Origin: JAHDNZ01 sp036721855 | GTDB taxonomy: Bacteria > Bacillota > DTU065 | Assembly: GCA_036721855.1 (NCBI GenBank) | Contig: DAIMKF010000021.1 | Span: 1 to 32,774 of the forward strand | DNA: 32,774 nt | Direction of reading: 5' to 3' | In this document: positions 15,622 through 23,802 of the stretch, piece by piece | How positions within the stretch are numbered: position 1 is the stretch's first letter | Layout: each line of letters starts with the position of its first letter | Translations under genes and position numbers: made by a program | The notes under the pieces: model-generated | Seen by the model: the letters and a program-made list of their open reading frames with translations, nothing else | What the model was told of the DNA's origin: nothing | The model's database searches: none

Positions 15622-16434
15622 TTGATCGACTTACATCTGCATACAACCTATTCAGATGGTACTCGAACACCTGAAGAGCTAGTCCTAGCTGCAGCAAATT
15701 ACCAAGCAATTGCCATTACAGATCACGATACAATAAATGGTATAACTGAAGGTCTTTTAGCTATTAAGAAACATCGACTTAATCTTAAACTAATCACAGG
15801 TGTGGAATTTAGTACGGTTTATAAAAACAAAGAGGTGCATATTCTCGGCTATGGTATTAACCTGCAAACTCCGGTCTTAAAAAAGACCCTGAAAAAACTG
15901 GGAGAAGAAAGAATAGAGAGAATTAAAAAGACAGTGGACAAGCTCACAGAATATGGTTTCCCCTTGGAGTTTCATGAACTACCTCTAACCGGGTTACCCG
16001 GGAGAGCCCATGTGGCTAGAGCTATGGTAAAAAAAGGCTATGTAAAAACCATTGATGAAGCATTTAAAAACTACTTAACACCGGATCGACCCGGTTATGT
16101 TCCCAGAAACAGTCTGTCGCCTGCAGAGGCCATAAAGCTTATTCACAAGGCCAAAGGGACAGCGATCTTAGCTCATCCAGGGCTAATAGGTTTAGAACTT
16201 ACCGATGGGTTTTTAGAAAACATTCCTGTCGATGGTATCGAAGTATTTCATTCAGCCCATGAGAAGGCTCTGACTTTATTCTATGAAGAGTTTGCCAACA
16301 ACCGCAAATTACTTATTACCGGAGGTTCTGATTGTCATGGGCAAAAAGGTAAAGATCGAGAACTTTTAGGTTTGGTTGATCTACCTAAGAGGTATTTTAA
16401 TAAGCTTTTAGAGTTCATGGATGGAATTGCCTAA
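15622..16434 (+). CDS. PHP-domain phosphoesterase, TrpH/RNase AM-like
   Basis: A 270-residue metal-dependent phosphoesterase. The four PHP motifs are in order: DLHLHTTYSDGTRTP at the N-terminus, AITDHDT, GVEFST, and late LAHPG and GSDCHG. The length and layout match the TrpH (YciV) group, whose E. coli member is a 5'-3' exoribonuclease also acting on 3',5'-nucleoside bisphosphates; the activity here is inferred. The start is TTG at 15622, one base after the sigF stop, with TAGGAGAGGA four to five bases before it, so it is co-transcribed with sigF. Confidence 0.88.
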   Translation: MIDLHLHTTYSDGTRTPEELVLAAANYQAIAITDHDTINGITEGLLAIKKHRLNLKLITGVEFSTVYKNKEVHILGYGINLQTPVLKKTLKKLGEERIERIKKTVDKLTEYGFPLEFHELPLTGLPGRAHVARAMVKKGYVKTIDEAFKNYLTPDRPGYVPRNSLSPAEAIKLIHKAKGTAILAHPGLIGLELTDGFLENIPVDGIEVFHSAHEKALTLFYEEFANNRKLLITGGSDCHGQKGKDRELLGLVDLPKRYFNKLLEFMDGIA

Positions 16435-16529
16435 AGGGTAGTGCCAGTCAAATAGAGAAAACCCTTCTCCATAAGAGTTGCAAAGTTTGGTGGCGATTTC
16501 AGCAACTGTTTTATGGAGGGATAAAGGCA

Positions 16530-17057
16530 ATGTATAATGACTTAATACGACTTAGAAAACCTCAAGAAGCGGATCTAGATTTATTTATTAACTGGAGTCA
16601 AGATGATGAATTAAAAAGTTTAATGGGTTGGGAATACCCAAAGAATAAGGCTGAGCTTTATAATTGGCTTTTTGATAGAACTCAAAACCGTGAACGGCGT
16701 TTTTTTATTATTGAATATGCCAGTCAGCCCATAGGTGATATTGAACTCTGCAATATTGCTTGGCGAAGCGGACAAGCAGAACTAAAAATTTGCATTGCCG
16801 ACAAAAGTTTTTGGGATCAGGGCTTGGGAACAAGATCACTTAAAATAATTCTTCAAGAAGCTTTCACCAATTTGGGGTTAAATGAAGTTTATCTAAGAGT
16901 ATATGCTTTTAATAAAAGGGCAATTCGCTGTTATGAAAAGGTTGGTTTTACTCTCAAAGGTTTTCTCAAGAGAAAAGATCCTAATTGGAATGAGATCTGG
17001 CTTATGTCTCTATCAAAATTACAATTTGAAAAGGACAAATCTCAAATAGGTGCCTAG
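16530..17057 (+). CDS. GNAT-family N-acetyltransferase
   Basis: A 175-residue cytosolic acetyltransferase of the RimJ/RimL type (acetyltransf_3). An early region LRKPQEADLDLFINW is followed by the acetyl-CoA site with strand ELKICIADKSFWDQGLGTRS (pyrophosphate-binding loop Q-G-L-G-T) and YLRVYAFNKRAIRCYEKVGF, the strongest family signature. The substrate is not predictable; ribosomal protein or antibiotic acetylation both occur in the family. Start ATG follows GGAGGGATAAAGGCA. It is 95 bases after the PHP gene, and DUF4127 follows after 23 bases. Confidence 0.88.
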   Translation: MYNDLIRLRKPQEADLDLFINWSQDDELKSLMGWEYPKNKAELYNWLFDRTQNRERRFFIIEYASQPIGDIELCNIAWRSGQAELKICIADKSFWDQGLGTRSLKIILQEAFTNLGLNEVYLRVYAFNKRAIRCYEKVGFTLKGFLKRKDPNWNEIWLMSLSKLQFEKDKSQIGA

Positions 17058-17080
17058 AACGTCTTATGGGAGGGGAAACA

Positions 17081-18640
17081 ATGCTAAAACGTTCTTTATT
17101 AGTGTGCGGCTTATTATGTTTAAGTTTATCTGCTAGTGCTAACGCTACTATTGCTTTATTGCCATTGGATTCCAGACCGGCAAATACTTATTCCCCTTAT
17201 ATGATAGCTAAGATGGCGGGTTTGGAGTTACTTATGCCTGAGTCTTCGGCACTTGATTATTATAAAAACCCAGGCAACTGTGAGCAAAATATAGGCTGGC
17301 TACAAGAAACTGAAGCTGATTTTTACATTATTTCTGTTTCTCAACTCTGTTATGGTGGTTTAGTGGCTTCAAGAACAGGAGATGTTAGTCTTAAAGAAGC
17401 TCAAAAAAGGTTGGAGTCTTTAAGAGAGTTAAGAAAAAAAATAAATGACAAGCCGATCTATGTTTTCGATACCATACAAAGGTTGGCCATAACTTCTAGT
17501 GATAGTCGGGCTGCCTTATATTATAGTTCAGTTCACAACTGGGCTATCTTAAAAGATGAAGTTGAAAATCTAGGTCAAGAATATAAGCGCCAAGAGTTGG
17601 AAAGACTCGAAGAATGTATTCCTGACGATATTCTTGCTGATTACCTTAGGGCAAGGACACGTAATCATATTATCAACAAAACCCTGATTAGCATGGTAAA
17701 TGAAGGGGTCATTAATTATTTAATCCTAGCTCAGGATGATGCTTCTGTTACCGGTTTGCATAGAGCAGAACGTGAAAGCTTGCAAGAAAAGGTAGTAAAA
17801 CTAGGTTTAACGGATAAAGTTAATATTTTTCCCGGAGCCGATGAAGTTGATGTTGTTTTAGTCAGCCGTGCCATTACCAAAAGCTTAGGCCTAGAACCCT
17901 CATTTAAGGTTTTTTATCGCGGCAGAGATGGAAATATCTGGATTGCACCTTTGGAAGATATTAGTTTTGCGGAAAACATTCGCCGACATATTATTGCCTG
18001 CGGCGCAAAAATTTCACCTTTGGGAACAGTTAATCTTTTTGTGGCTACACCAGGAGGTGATAACCTGACCTTTACCGAAAACATTCAATCTAAGCTTGAG
18101 TTGGGAGAAAAGGTGGTTATATGCGATGTTGCTATAACTAATAGAGCCGATCCTTCTTTGTTTTTAATGATGTTAAAAGAGCTAGAATTAAAATCTTTAA
18201 GTGGTTATGCCGGTTGGAATACAGCAGGAAACACCTTGGGGTTTGCCTTAGGACAAGGAATAGCCACCATAGCAAGAGAACGATTAATCGGCGAAAAAAG
18301 ATTAAAAGCAGAAAATGCTTATTATGAGTATCTTTTACACAGAATAGCTAAAGATTATTATTATAAAAACTTTGTCCAGGGTGCCATCGAACTTTGGGCT
18401 AGCACACATGGCCTAAATACCATTAATTTGCCGGAAAATAGCTTTCCTCTGGTTAAAGAACAACTAAAGAATTTGCTTCAGCCTTACTTATTTGAACTAT
18501 ATGTTCATCACTTTGCCAATGAGAAAGTGGGAGAATACATTTTGCCACCTGCCGTTAACTGGGATATTGATCTGGCGTGGCCTAGATTCTTTGAAGTTTC
18601 CATTGAACCAGTTGTCAATCTCGTTGTTGGAGATTTTTGA
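17081..18640 (+). CDS. Exported DUF4127 family protein
   Basis: A 519-residue protein with a signal peptide (about 1-22, LLCLSLSASANA) and the DUF4127 hallmark IALLPLDSRPANTYSP right behind it. Other family patterns are YIISVSQLCYGGLVASR, LILAQDDAS, and AGWNTAGNTLGFALGQG. The function of the family is unknown. The chosen ATG 17081 has GGGAGGGG five bases upstream, which excludes the in-frame ATG 17066 because that overlaps the ribosome site. It is probably co-transcribed with the GNAT gene and with the SLH protein that follows after 43 bases. Confidence 0.85.
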   Translation: MLKRSLLVCGLLCLSLSASANATIALLPLDSRPANTYSPYMIAKMAGLELLMPESSALDYYKNPGNCEQNIGWLQETEADFYIISVSQLCYGGLVASRTGDVSLKEAQKRLESLRELRKKINDKPIYVFDTIQRLAITSSDSRAALYYSSVHNWAILKDEVENLGQEYKRQELERLEECIPDDILADYLRARTRNHIINKTLISMVNEGVINYLILAQDDASVTGLHRAERESLQEKVVKLGLTDKVNIFPGADEVDVVLVSRAITKSLGLEPSFKVFYRGRDGNIWIAPLEDISFAENIRRHIIACGAKISPLGTVNLFVATPGGDNLTFTENIQSKLELGEKVVICDVAITNRADPSLFLMMLKELELKSLSGYAGWNTAGNTLGFALGQGIATIARERLIGEKRLKAENAYYEYLLHRIAKDYYYKNFVQGAIELWASTHGLNTINLPENSFPLVKEQLKNLLQPYLFELYVHHFANEKVGEYILPPAVNWDIDLAWPRFFEVSIEPVVNLVVGDF

Positions 18641-18683
18641 CAGCAATTGAAAATATGTCATTTGTAAGGAAGAGGGATCTACT

Positions 18684-19367
18684 ATGGGAATCTTGGGGAG
18701 AAAAGAGCAATTTCAGGTAGGCTGCCTTATTATCCTATTATTTATTTTTCCGGTATTTACATTGGCTGTCAAACCACCAACTGATGTTGCTAATACCGAT
18801 GTAGCTTATGAGATGATCTTAAAAGTACTAGATAGTGGTCTGATGGAAGGTTACCCTGATGGGTCTTTTAGGGGTAAGCAGGTAGTGGATCGCTATGAGA
18901 TGGCTCTTTTTGTAGCTCGTTTAATCGATGTTTTAAGTGAACTGGAAAAAGATAACTCAGTAGCTATAAAGGCGGATGAAACTTCTCTTAAAACCGATAC
19001 TCCTATGGTGAAAGAACTACTTAGTTTAGTCAGTCAGCTGCAAACGGAATTTGAAGATGAGCTTGTTAAAATAAGTGATCGCTATTATAACCTTAAGCTT
19101 GATTATGGCAAACTTGAAGAGGCTTTACAGAATCTAGAACTGATGCAGCAAGGATTAGCTCAAAGGCTAGATGACCAACAAAAGCAAATTCAAAGCCTTG
19201 ACCAAAAAGCAGAGGCAATTAATGATTTACACATAGAAGTTGATACTCTACGTAAAGATGTTATTAATCTAAGGCAGGAAGTAACAGATCAGTCAAAAAC
19301 CATCAAGAGTCTGTTTATTGCCTTAGGTGTTATGAGTGCTATAATTCTTTTAATTGGGCTAAAATAG
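18684..19367 (+). CDS. SLH-domain protein with coiled coil and C-terminal membrane helix
   Basis: A 227-residue envelope protein. An N-terminal hydrophobic segment (about 11-30) acts as signal peptide or anchor. One SLH motif covers about 31-90, including GLMEGYPDGSFRGKQVVDRYEMA. A heptad-rich coiled coil runs about 115-205, and a C-terminal helix (SLFIALGVMSAIILLIGLK) closes the protein. SLH modules bind secondary wall polymers. The same order of parts is found in the larger protein at 26761, so the two are paralogs in design. Start ATG after AGGAAGAGGG. The C-terminal membrane helix is unusual for SLH proteins, which normally rely on the SLH part alone. Confidence 0.85.
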   Translation: MGILGRKEQFQVGCLIILLFIFPVFTLAVKPPTDVANTDVAYEMILKVLDSGLMEGYPDGSFRGKQVVDRYEMALFVARLIDVLSELEKDNSVAIKADETSLKTDTPMVKELLSLVSQLQTEFEDELVKISDRYYNLKLDYGKLEEALQNLELMQQGLAQRLDDQQKQIQSLDQKAEAINDLHIEVDTLRKDVINLRQEVTDQSKTIKSLFIALGVMSAIILLIGLK

Positions 19368-19504
19368 ATAAAAGTGATTTAATTCATCTTCTGCAGGAAA
19401 CATTTCCTTGATTTTGGATGAAAATAAAGGTTTACTCGTTACAATGAACGTGATTTTAGACGGTTAAAGACAAACAGCATAGCCGGTTTATGACATAAAA
19501 TTAT

Positions 19505-19549
19505 AAAAAATTATAAAAACAGGCAGGAAGTGTTTGCTTCCTGCCTGTT
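19505..19549 (-). terminator. Intrinsic terminator, minus strand
   Basis: AACAGGCAGGAAG (19518-19530) pairs perfectly with CTTCCTGCCTGTT (19537-19549). On the minus strand the stem is followed by TTTTTATAATTTTTT, on the plus strand only by AGG, so it mainly serves the broken minus-strand gene ending at 19557. The 19368-19504 stretch before it holds nothing recognisable. Confidence 0.88.
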
Positions 19550-19556
19550 AGGTTGG

Positions 19557-20598
19557 TTAATAATCAGTTATTATATATTCCGTTGGCATTTCGGTAGCCT
19601 CCCAGTTGGTTTTCAGATAATCTTTGCGGTGCATTATTTGAGCGGCAGCTCCAATTACATCATCAAACAGCCGCAGGCAAGATATGGCCTTCACTTGACC
19701 TTGCAGATGAAATGGCACATGGTTTTGCCAGGTATTTTTAGATATTTCTTTGATATTGACAGACACTTCCAGTAGTTCATCTATGATGGGTTGTAAAATA
19801 TCATACAAAGATTGGAATTGACTGGGAGTATAAACAGGTGTGGTGACGGTTATTTTACCGTTATCGTTTCTGGCGTAACCTTTTTGAATAAGTTCAGCCA
19901 GAAATTCTTTTTCGTATTCGTTTGGATCAGTTACCTTATTTGAAGCAAGTTTCACCAAAAAGTTAGCCAACTTTAAATTACAAGAAAATTCTTGGTGATG
20001 GCTTTTAGATCTCGGGACATAGTTGGGACATAGTTCATAAAGTGGATTTCACCTGTGGTGAGTGCACCGTCATATTTGGTCAGATTGCAGATGTTAAATA
20101 TAGATTCCGGTTCTTTGATTTCCCATACATAAGCTTTTTCACCAAAGGCGGTTACAGGAGGATCTCCCAGAGTATATTTTTTAGTGATTCTATCACACAA
20201 ACACTGCAACAAAACACAGGTAGTATGCCAAAGATAAGAATTCCTTGACATATTGCAACCGCAAAAAACCACACCTCTTATTTTGTCTTCTTTTTGCAGG
20301 ATAAAATGGTAGATCTTATCAGCGATTTCATTTTGGTAGGTTGATGTTTTTAAAGCCAGTTCGTTTTGGAGTTGATTGGAAATAAAAATAATATTGATAC
20401 TAAACCTGTTGCCTTTTTGAACTAGAAGGCCTGCCTCTTTTAAGGTCTTGATTTCAGTGTCAAGGTAGGGTAGAGAAATACCAATTTGTAAACTTATTTC
20501 TTGTGCGGTAAGAAAGTCGTTATAGCAAGGGAAAGGCAATATAAAAATACTGTTCTGGTAGCTTGTTCTATGTTTTGATCGAGGTAGTCTTTATCCAA
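19557..20598 (-). pseudogene. Broken ECF-sigma-like regulator (internal deletion and frameshift)
   Basis: A perfect site AAAGGAGGTGAG and TTG start (20598) open a frame LDKDYLDQNIEQATRTVFLY, then CLSLA, that stops after 34 codons. Such a beginning is typical of sigma-70-like ECF factors. A second frame (from 20539) then continues with CYNDFLTAQEISLQIGISLP, a winged-helix region that I recall as the C-terminal extension of some clostridial ECF sigma factors. The sigma domains that should lie between are missing, so a deletion of several hundred bases is likely. A further one-base shift near 19984 in a TTTT run separates the final 137 codons, which continue the same protein (ANFLVKLASNKV...). 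Terminator and ribosome site are intact. It is probably not functional as a sigma factor. Confidence 0.62.
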
Positions 20599-20985
20599 AA
20601 TCTCACCTCCTTTAGAGAAGCTATCATTTATTTAGTGGAATGAACATGAATTTGGTTAACCGGTTAAAAATATTTTCTAATTCTTATCATTTCAGAACAA
20701 ATCTACATTCAGGTTATCAAGGTGAAAGTTTCAAGACAAGTGGCAATGTCCAAAGTTTTTAAATTTAAATGCAGATATCAAATCGGAAGTCCAAGCACTT
20801 TCGTTGGGGCAAAGAAAAACCCTAAGGTTATAAACGAAATGGTGGGATAACGAGTATCCCACCACATACGCAATCTATCCGTCAGATTAATATTCTTAAT
20901 TATTTAATGAGAAAACACGAAGGAAGCTTTTTTAATTGGTAACTGTAAAGCTTATGGCGAGTCTGATTAAAGCAGAAGTTCATGG
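20599..20985. other. Non-coding stretch between two minus-strand genes
   Basis: No gene is seen. TGGTGGGATA (20840-20849) pairs with TATCCCACCA (20855-20864) around ACGAG, a perfect 10-bp hairpin 120 bases downstream of the decarboxylase stop. On the minus strand it is followed by TTTCGTTTATAA, a weak T-rich tail, so it might be that gene's terminator. Confidence 0.5.
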
Positions 20986-22437
20986 CTAGGACAAGACTAC
21001 TCGGATGGAAGTCAAGGTGGGATCTTCAGGGCCTTGGATAGGTAGAATAAAAGCTTTGGCATTTTTAATGTATTCCAGGCAGGGGCGGTTAATTATCTCT
21101 CCAGGCATAATAATGGGAATACCTGGAGGATAAACCATAACCAGTTCTTTAGAGACTCTGCCCAGTGATTTATCTAATGGAATGGCTTCACCCTTGGCAT
21201 AGAATGCTTCACGTGGTGAGAGACAAAGCTCCGGGGTCTCCGGTAACTGCTCAGGGAAATCCGGTATTTTGATCCAGGCTTCGCTTTCACGAGATAGTTC
21301 CATAAAGGCTTTTACTAAGGCTCCAACAGTGTCTTGGTTATCTCCAATACTGATAATGCAAAGAATATTATAAAGGTCACTAAGTTCTACCTCGATGTTG
21401 TAAGTCTTTCTTAGCCAGTTATCAACTTCATGTCCTGTAAGTCCAAGATCTTTGACATGAATTAAAAGTTTAGTTGGGTCATAAGCAAAGGCTTTAGAGC
21501 CAATAAGGTCACTCCCCGGGCTATAAAGACCGGGAAAGGTATTAATAGCTTTACGGGCATTTTCTGCCAATTGCATGGTTCGGTCTAAGTTTCTATGTCC
21601 TTGGGTAGCTAAAAAACGACGTGCGGCATCAAGAGATGCCATAAGCAAATAAGAAGTTGATGTGGTAGTTAACAAACTAAAGACAGTTTTAACACGCTCC
21701 GGAGAGACTAAGTTACCTTTTAAGTTAAGGACTGAACTCTGAACAAGAGAACCACCCAGCTTATGGACACTAGTAGCAGCTAAATCAGCACCAGCCTGCA
21801 TAGCAGAAAGAGGCAGCTTATCATGAAATCTGATATGGATCCCATGAGCTTCGTCGACTAAAACCGGCACACCTCTTTGATGAGCGATCCGGACAATCTC
21901 AACCAGATCTGTGGCAAAACCGTAGTAAGTAGGATTAATAACTAAGACACCTTTGGCCTGGGGATGCTCTTTTAAAGCTTCAGCGACAGACTCGGGTGTA
22001 ATGCCATGTGCTATACCTAACCTTTCGTCAATGACAGGTTTTAAAAAGACAGGGCGAGCTCCGGAGAGGATAAGTCCTGTAACAACTGCTTTGTGAATGT
22101 TACGTGGGACAATTATGGTTTCACCTGGATTAGCTACCGACATGATCATGGTTTGAATCGCACCGCTTGTACCTTGCACAGAGAAAAAAGTTCGATCCGC
22201 TAAGAATGCCTCTGCCGCAAGGTCTTGAGCTTGTTTGATGATTCCGTGGGGATTGTGGAGGTCATCAAGGGGAGGTATATTAATCAGATCAATTGACAAA
22301 GCATTAAGGCCAAAAAAGTCACTAAACTCCGGATCCATACCACTGCCTCTTTTGTGGCCAGGAATATGAAATTGTAAAGGTAAAGAGGCTGCATAGCTTC
22401 GAAGTGCCGTGAACAAGGGAGTTTCCTGCTGTTTCAA
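20986..22437 (-). CDS. Orn/Lys/Arg decarboxylase family protein
   Basis: A PLP-dependent fold-type I decarboxylase of the short, Firmicute SpeA/Cad type (483 residues from the chosen start). It begins MKQQETPLFTALRSYAAS, the family opening, then FHIPGHKRG. PLP-site residues are VDEAHG (194-199) and the Schiff-base lysine Lys226 in TSVHKLGGS. The C-terminal domain starts near residue 360. The substrate may be arginine, lysine or ornithine. I chose TTG 22437 with GAGGAG six to eight bases before it. A longer frame to 22602 is rejected because it lacks a ribosome site and would contain the promoter at 22502-22529. Confidence 0.88.
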   Translation of the reverse strand: MKQQETPLFTALRSYAASLPLQFHIPGHKRGSGMDPEFSDFFGLNALSIDLINIPPLDDLHNPHGIIKQAQDLAAEAFLADRTFFSVQGTSGAIQTMIMSVANPGETIIVPRNIHKAVVTGLILSGARPVFLKPVIDERLGIAHGITPESVAEALKEHPQAKGVLVINPTYYGFATDLVEIVRIAHQRGVPVLVDEAHGIHIRFHDKLPLSAMQAGADLAATSVHKLGGSLVQSSVLNLKGNLVSPERVKTVFSLLTTTSTSYLLMASLDAARRFLATQGHRNLDRTMQLAENARKAINTFPGLYSPGSDLIGSKAFAYDPTKLLIHVKDLGLTGHEVDNWLRKTYNIEVELSDLYNILCIISIGDNQDTVGALVKAFMELSRESEAWIKIPDFPEQLPETPELCLSPREAFYAKGEAIPLDKSLGRVSKELVMVYPPGIPIIMPGEIINRPCLEYIKNAKAFILPIQGPEDPTLTSIRVVLS

Positions 22438-22501
22438 GACCCGCTCCTCTTCTCTTTTGTAATGTATTTTAAGGACACTTACAGGGTTTTGCCCCAATTG
22501 A

Positions 22502-22529
22502 AGTATACTAGACCTCGATCCGTTGTCAA
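22502..22529 (-). promoter_or_regulatory. Sigma-A promoter of the decarboxylase gene
   Basis: On the minus strand, TTGACA (22529-22524), a 16-base spacer and TATACT (22507-22502). The -35 is perfect and the -10 has one mismatch. Transcription should start near 22495, about 58 bases before TTG 22437. Confidence 0.75.
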
Positions 22530-22629
22530 GAAGTTCTTGAGAAAAATTATTCAAATGCTGAAAAAAGTTTTCTCTGACGAGTTCCTTTCTATATGAGGAC
22601 AAGGAATCTAGATTTAATTTGTCGAAAAA

Positions 22630-22745
22630 TGAATAAGAATCGTATTACTTTTGTTATCGTATTTTACAATTAGGCTAAAGACTTAAGAGTGACTATTAAA
22701 GGTAACTGTCAAGGAGGTGGCTAGCCTGCTTTTGCAGGTGAAATT
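22630..22745 (+). promoter_or_regulatory. Upstream region of exbB with hairpin between SD and start
   Basis: The full consensus SD AAGGAGGTGG (22711-22720) stands 25 bases before ATG 22746. Between them CCTGC (22725-22729) and GCAGG (22734-22738) form a hairpin with a TTTT loop. Removing it leaves 11 bases. A second, weaker site AGGTG lies directly before the ATG. Farther up, ATCGTATT occurs twice (22639-22646 and 22656-22663), 17 bases apart. No clear promoter is seen. Confidence 0.45.
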
Positions 22746-23390
22746 ATGCTTGAATTATTAGCTAAGGGTGGTTGGGTAATGTATGTGCTTTTGGGATGTT
22801 CAGTCCTAGCACTTACCATTGTTTTAGAAAGACTTTATACTCTTTTAAGGGCTCAAAACGACACGGAAAAATTAATAGGTGGCGTTAAGCGCCTTCTTGT
22901 ACAGGGGAAAGTTTTAGAAGCTTTAAGATTAGCTAAGCAAGAAAAGGGACCTGTAGCTGCTGTATTAGCAGCAGGTATTGAAAACTATGGACGCGGTATT
23001 AAAGAAGTAGAACGTATGATGGATCTAACTGCCGAACAGGAACTGTATCGTATGAAAAAGAGGATGCCGGCTTTAGAGATGATAGCACAGATTTCCCCTT
23101 TGTTGGGTCTTTTAGGGACAGTTACCGGTGAAATACGTACTTTTAATGTCTTAAACAATTTGCAGGGGGTATCAGATCCTGTGGCTATGAGTTCAGGTAT
23201 AGCCGAAGCTCTTTTAACTACAGCCTATGGTCTGTTAATTGCAATTCCCATAGCTGCTATTTACGCTTATTTGGATTCCCTGATCCAGAAAAATGTTTCC
23301 AGTATGAATAGAGCTAGCATTGAAATTCTCGATACTTTCGCTAATCTAGATTTAGAGGAATCCCAAAGGGAAGCGAGTGATATCGGGTGA
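22746..23390 (+). CDS. exbB: ExbB/TolQ/MotA-family proton channel subunit
   Basis: A 214-residue inner-membrane protein that with ExbD forms a proton-driven motor. Three membrane segments at about 8-27, 107-130 and 152-176, with the family's cytoplasmic loop between the first two. The family motif SPLLGLLGTVTGEIRTF is in segment 2 and SGIAEALLTTAYGLLIAIP in segment 3, each with the polar Thr thought to line the channel. Its stop overlaps the exbD start (GTGA), as expected for a fixed-ratio complex. The start is described in the site entry just upstream. It heads a five-gene operon. Confidence 0.92.
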   Translation: MLELLAKGGWVMYVLLGCSVLALTIVLERLYTLLRAQNDTEKLIGGVKRLLVQGKVLEALRLAKQEKGPVAAVLAAGIENYGRGIKEVERMMDLTAEQELYRMKKRMPALEMIAQISPLLGLLGTVTGEIRTFNVLNNLQGVSDPVAMSSGIAEALLTTAYGLLIAIPIAAIYAYLDSLIQKNVSSMNRASIEILDTFANLDLEESQREASDIG

Positions 23391-23785
23391 CTATTAAGTA
23401 TGAAAGTAAGCGTCCACGTTTAGAGATAACTGCTCTTATAGATATCATGTTTTCACTGGTTTTGTTTTTTGTTGTCTTTACTACTTTTAGAACTTATGAT
23501 GCTAGTATTAACCTGCAACTACCTAAAGCAGCTACAGGTGAAGATGCTTTAAAAAGTATGATGATTATTAGTATAGATAAAGAAGGTCAAATGTACCTTG
23601 GAGAACAGATTTTATCTGAAGAACAGATCCTTGCTTCTGTGAAAACCAAACTGGCATTAAATCCGGATGAAGTTATTATTATCAGAGCCGATGAGGCGAT
23701 TGCTTATGGGTATGCTATTAAAGCTATAGATATTGTACAGGCTGCAGGAGGCTACAATATCTCGCTGGCAGTGGAAAAAGAATGA
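23387..23785 (+). CDS. exbD: ExbD/TolR-family motor subunit
   Basis: A 132-residue protein with one N-terminal membrane helix (about 14-34). Asp19 in TALIDIMFSLVLFFVVFTTF corresponds to the essential proton-carrying Asp of ExbD/TolR. The C-terminal domain has the family pattern of short strands and helix (ISIDKEGQMYLGEQILSEEQ... then DEVIIIRADEAIAYG), lying outside the membrane. The start is GTG at 23387, overlapping the exbB stop by four bases. ExbB-ExbD-TonB order is retained. Confidence 0.92.
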   Translation: MTIKYESKRPRLEITALIDIMFSLVLFFVVFTTFRTYDASINLQLPKAATGEDALKSMMIISIDKEGQMYLGEQILSEEQILASVKTKLALNPDEVIIIRADEAIAYGYAIKAIDIVQAAGGYNISLAVEKE

Positions 23786-23802
23786 CTAAGGAGTGGGCTT
23801 AA

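Noticed and set aside
19394..19408. AGGAAA-CA-TTTCCT as a hairpin
   Set aside because: A loop of two bases cannot form; it might be a protein site, but there is no support.
22438..22602. A 55-codon N-terminal extension of the decarboxylase
   Set aside because: No ribosome site at 22602, the family start lies at 22437, and a strong sigma-A promoter sits inside the stretch.
22625..22665. A Fur (iron) box before exbB
   Set aside because: The AT-rich stretch has a few matching bases but no convincing 7-1-7 inverted repeat; only a direct repeat ATCGTATT is real.
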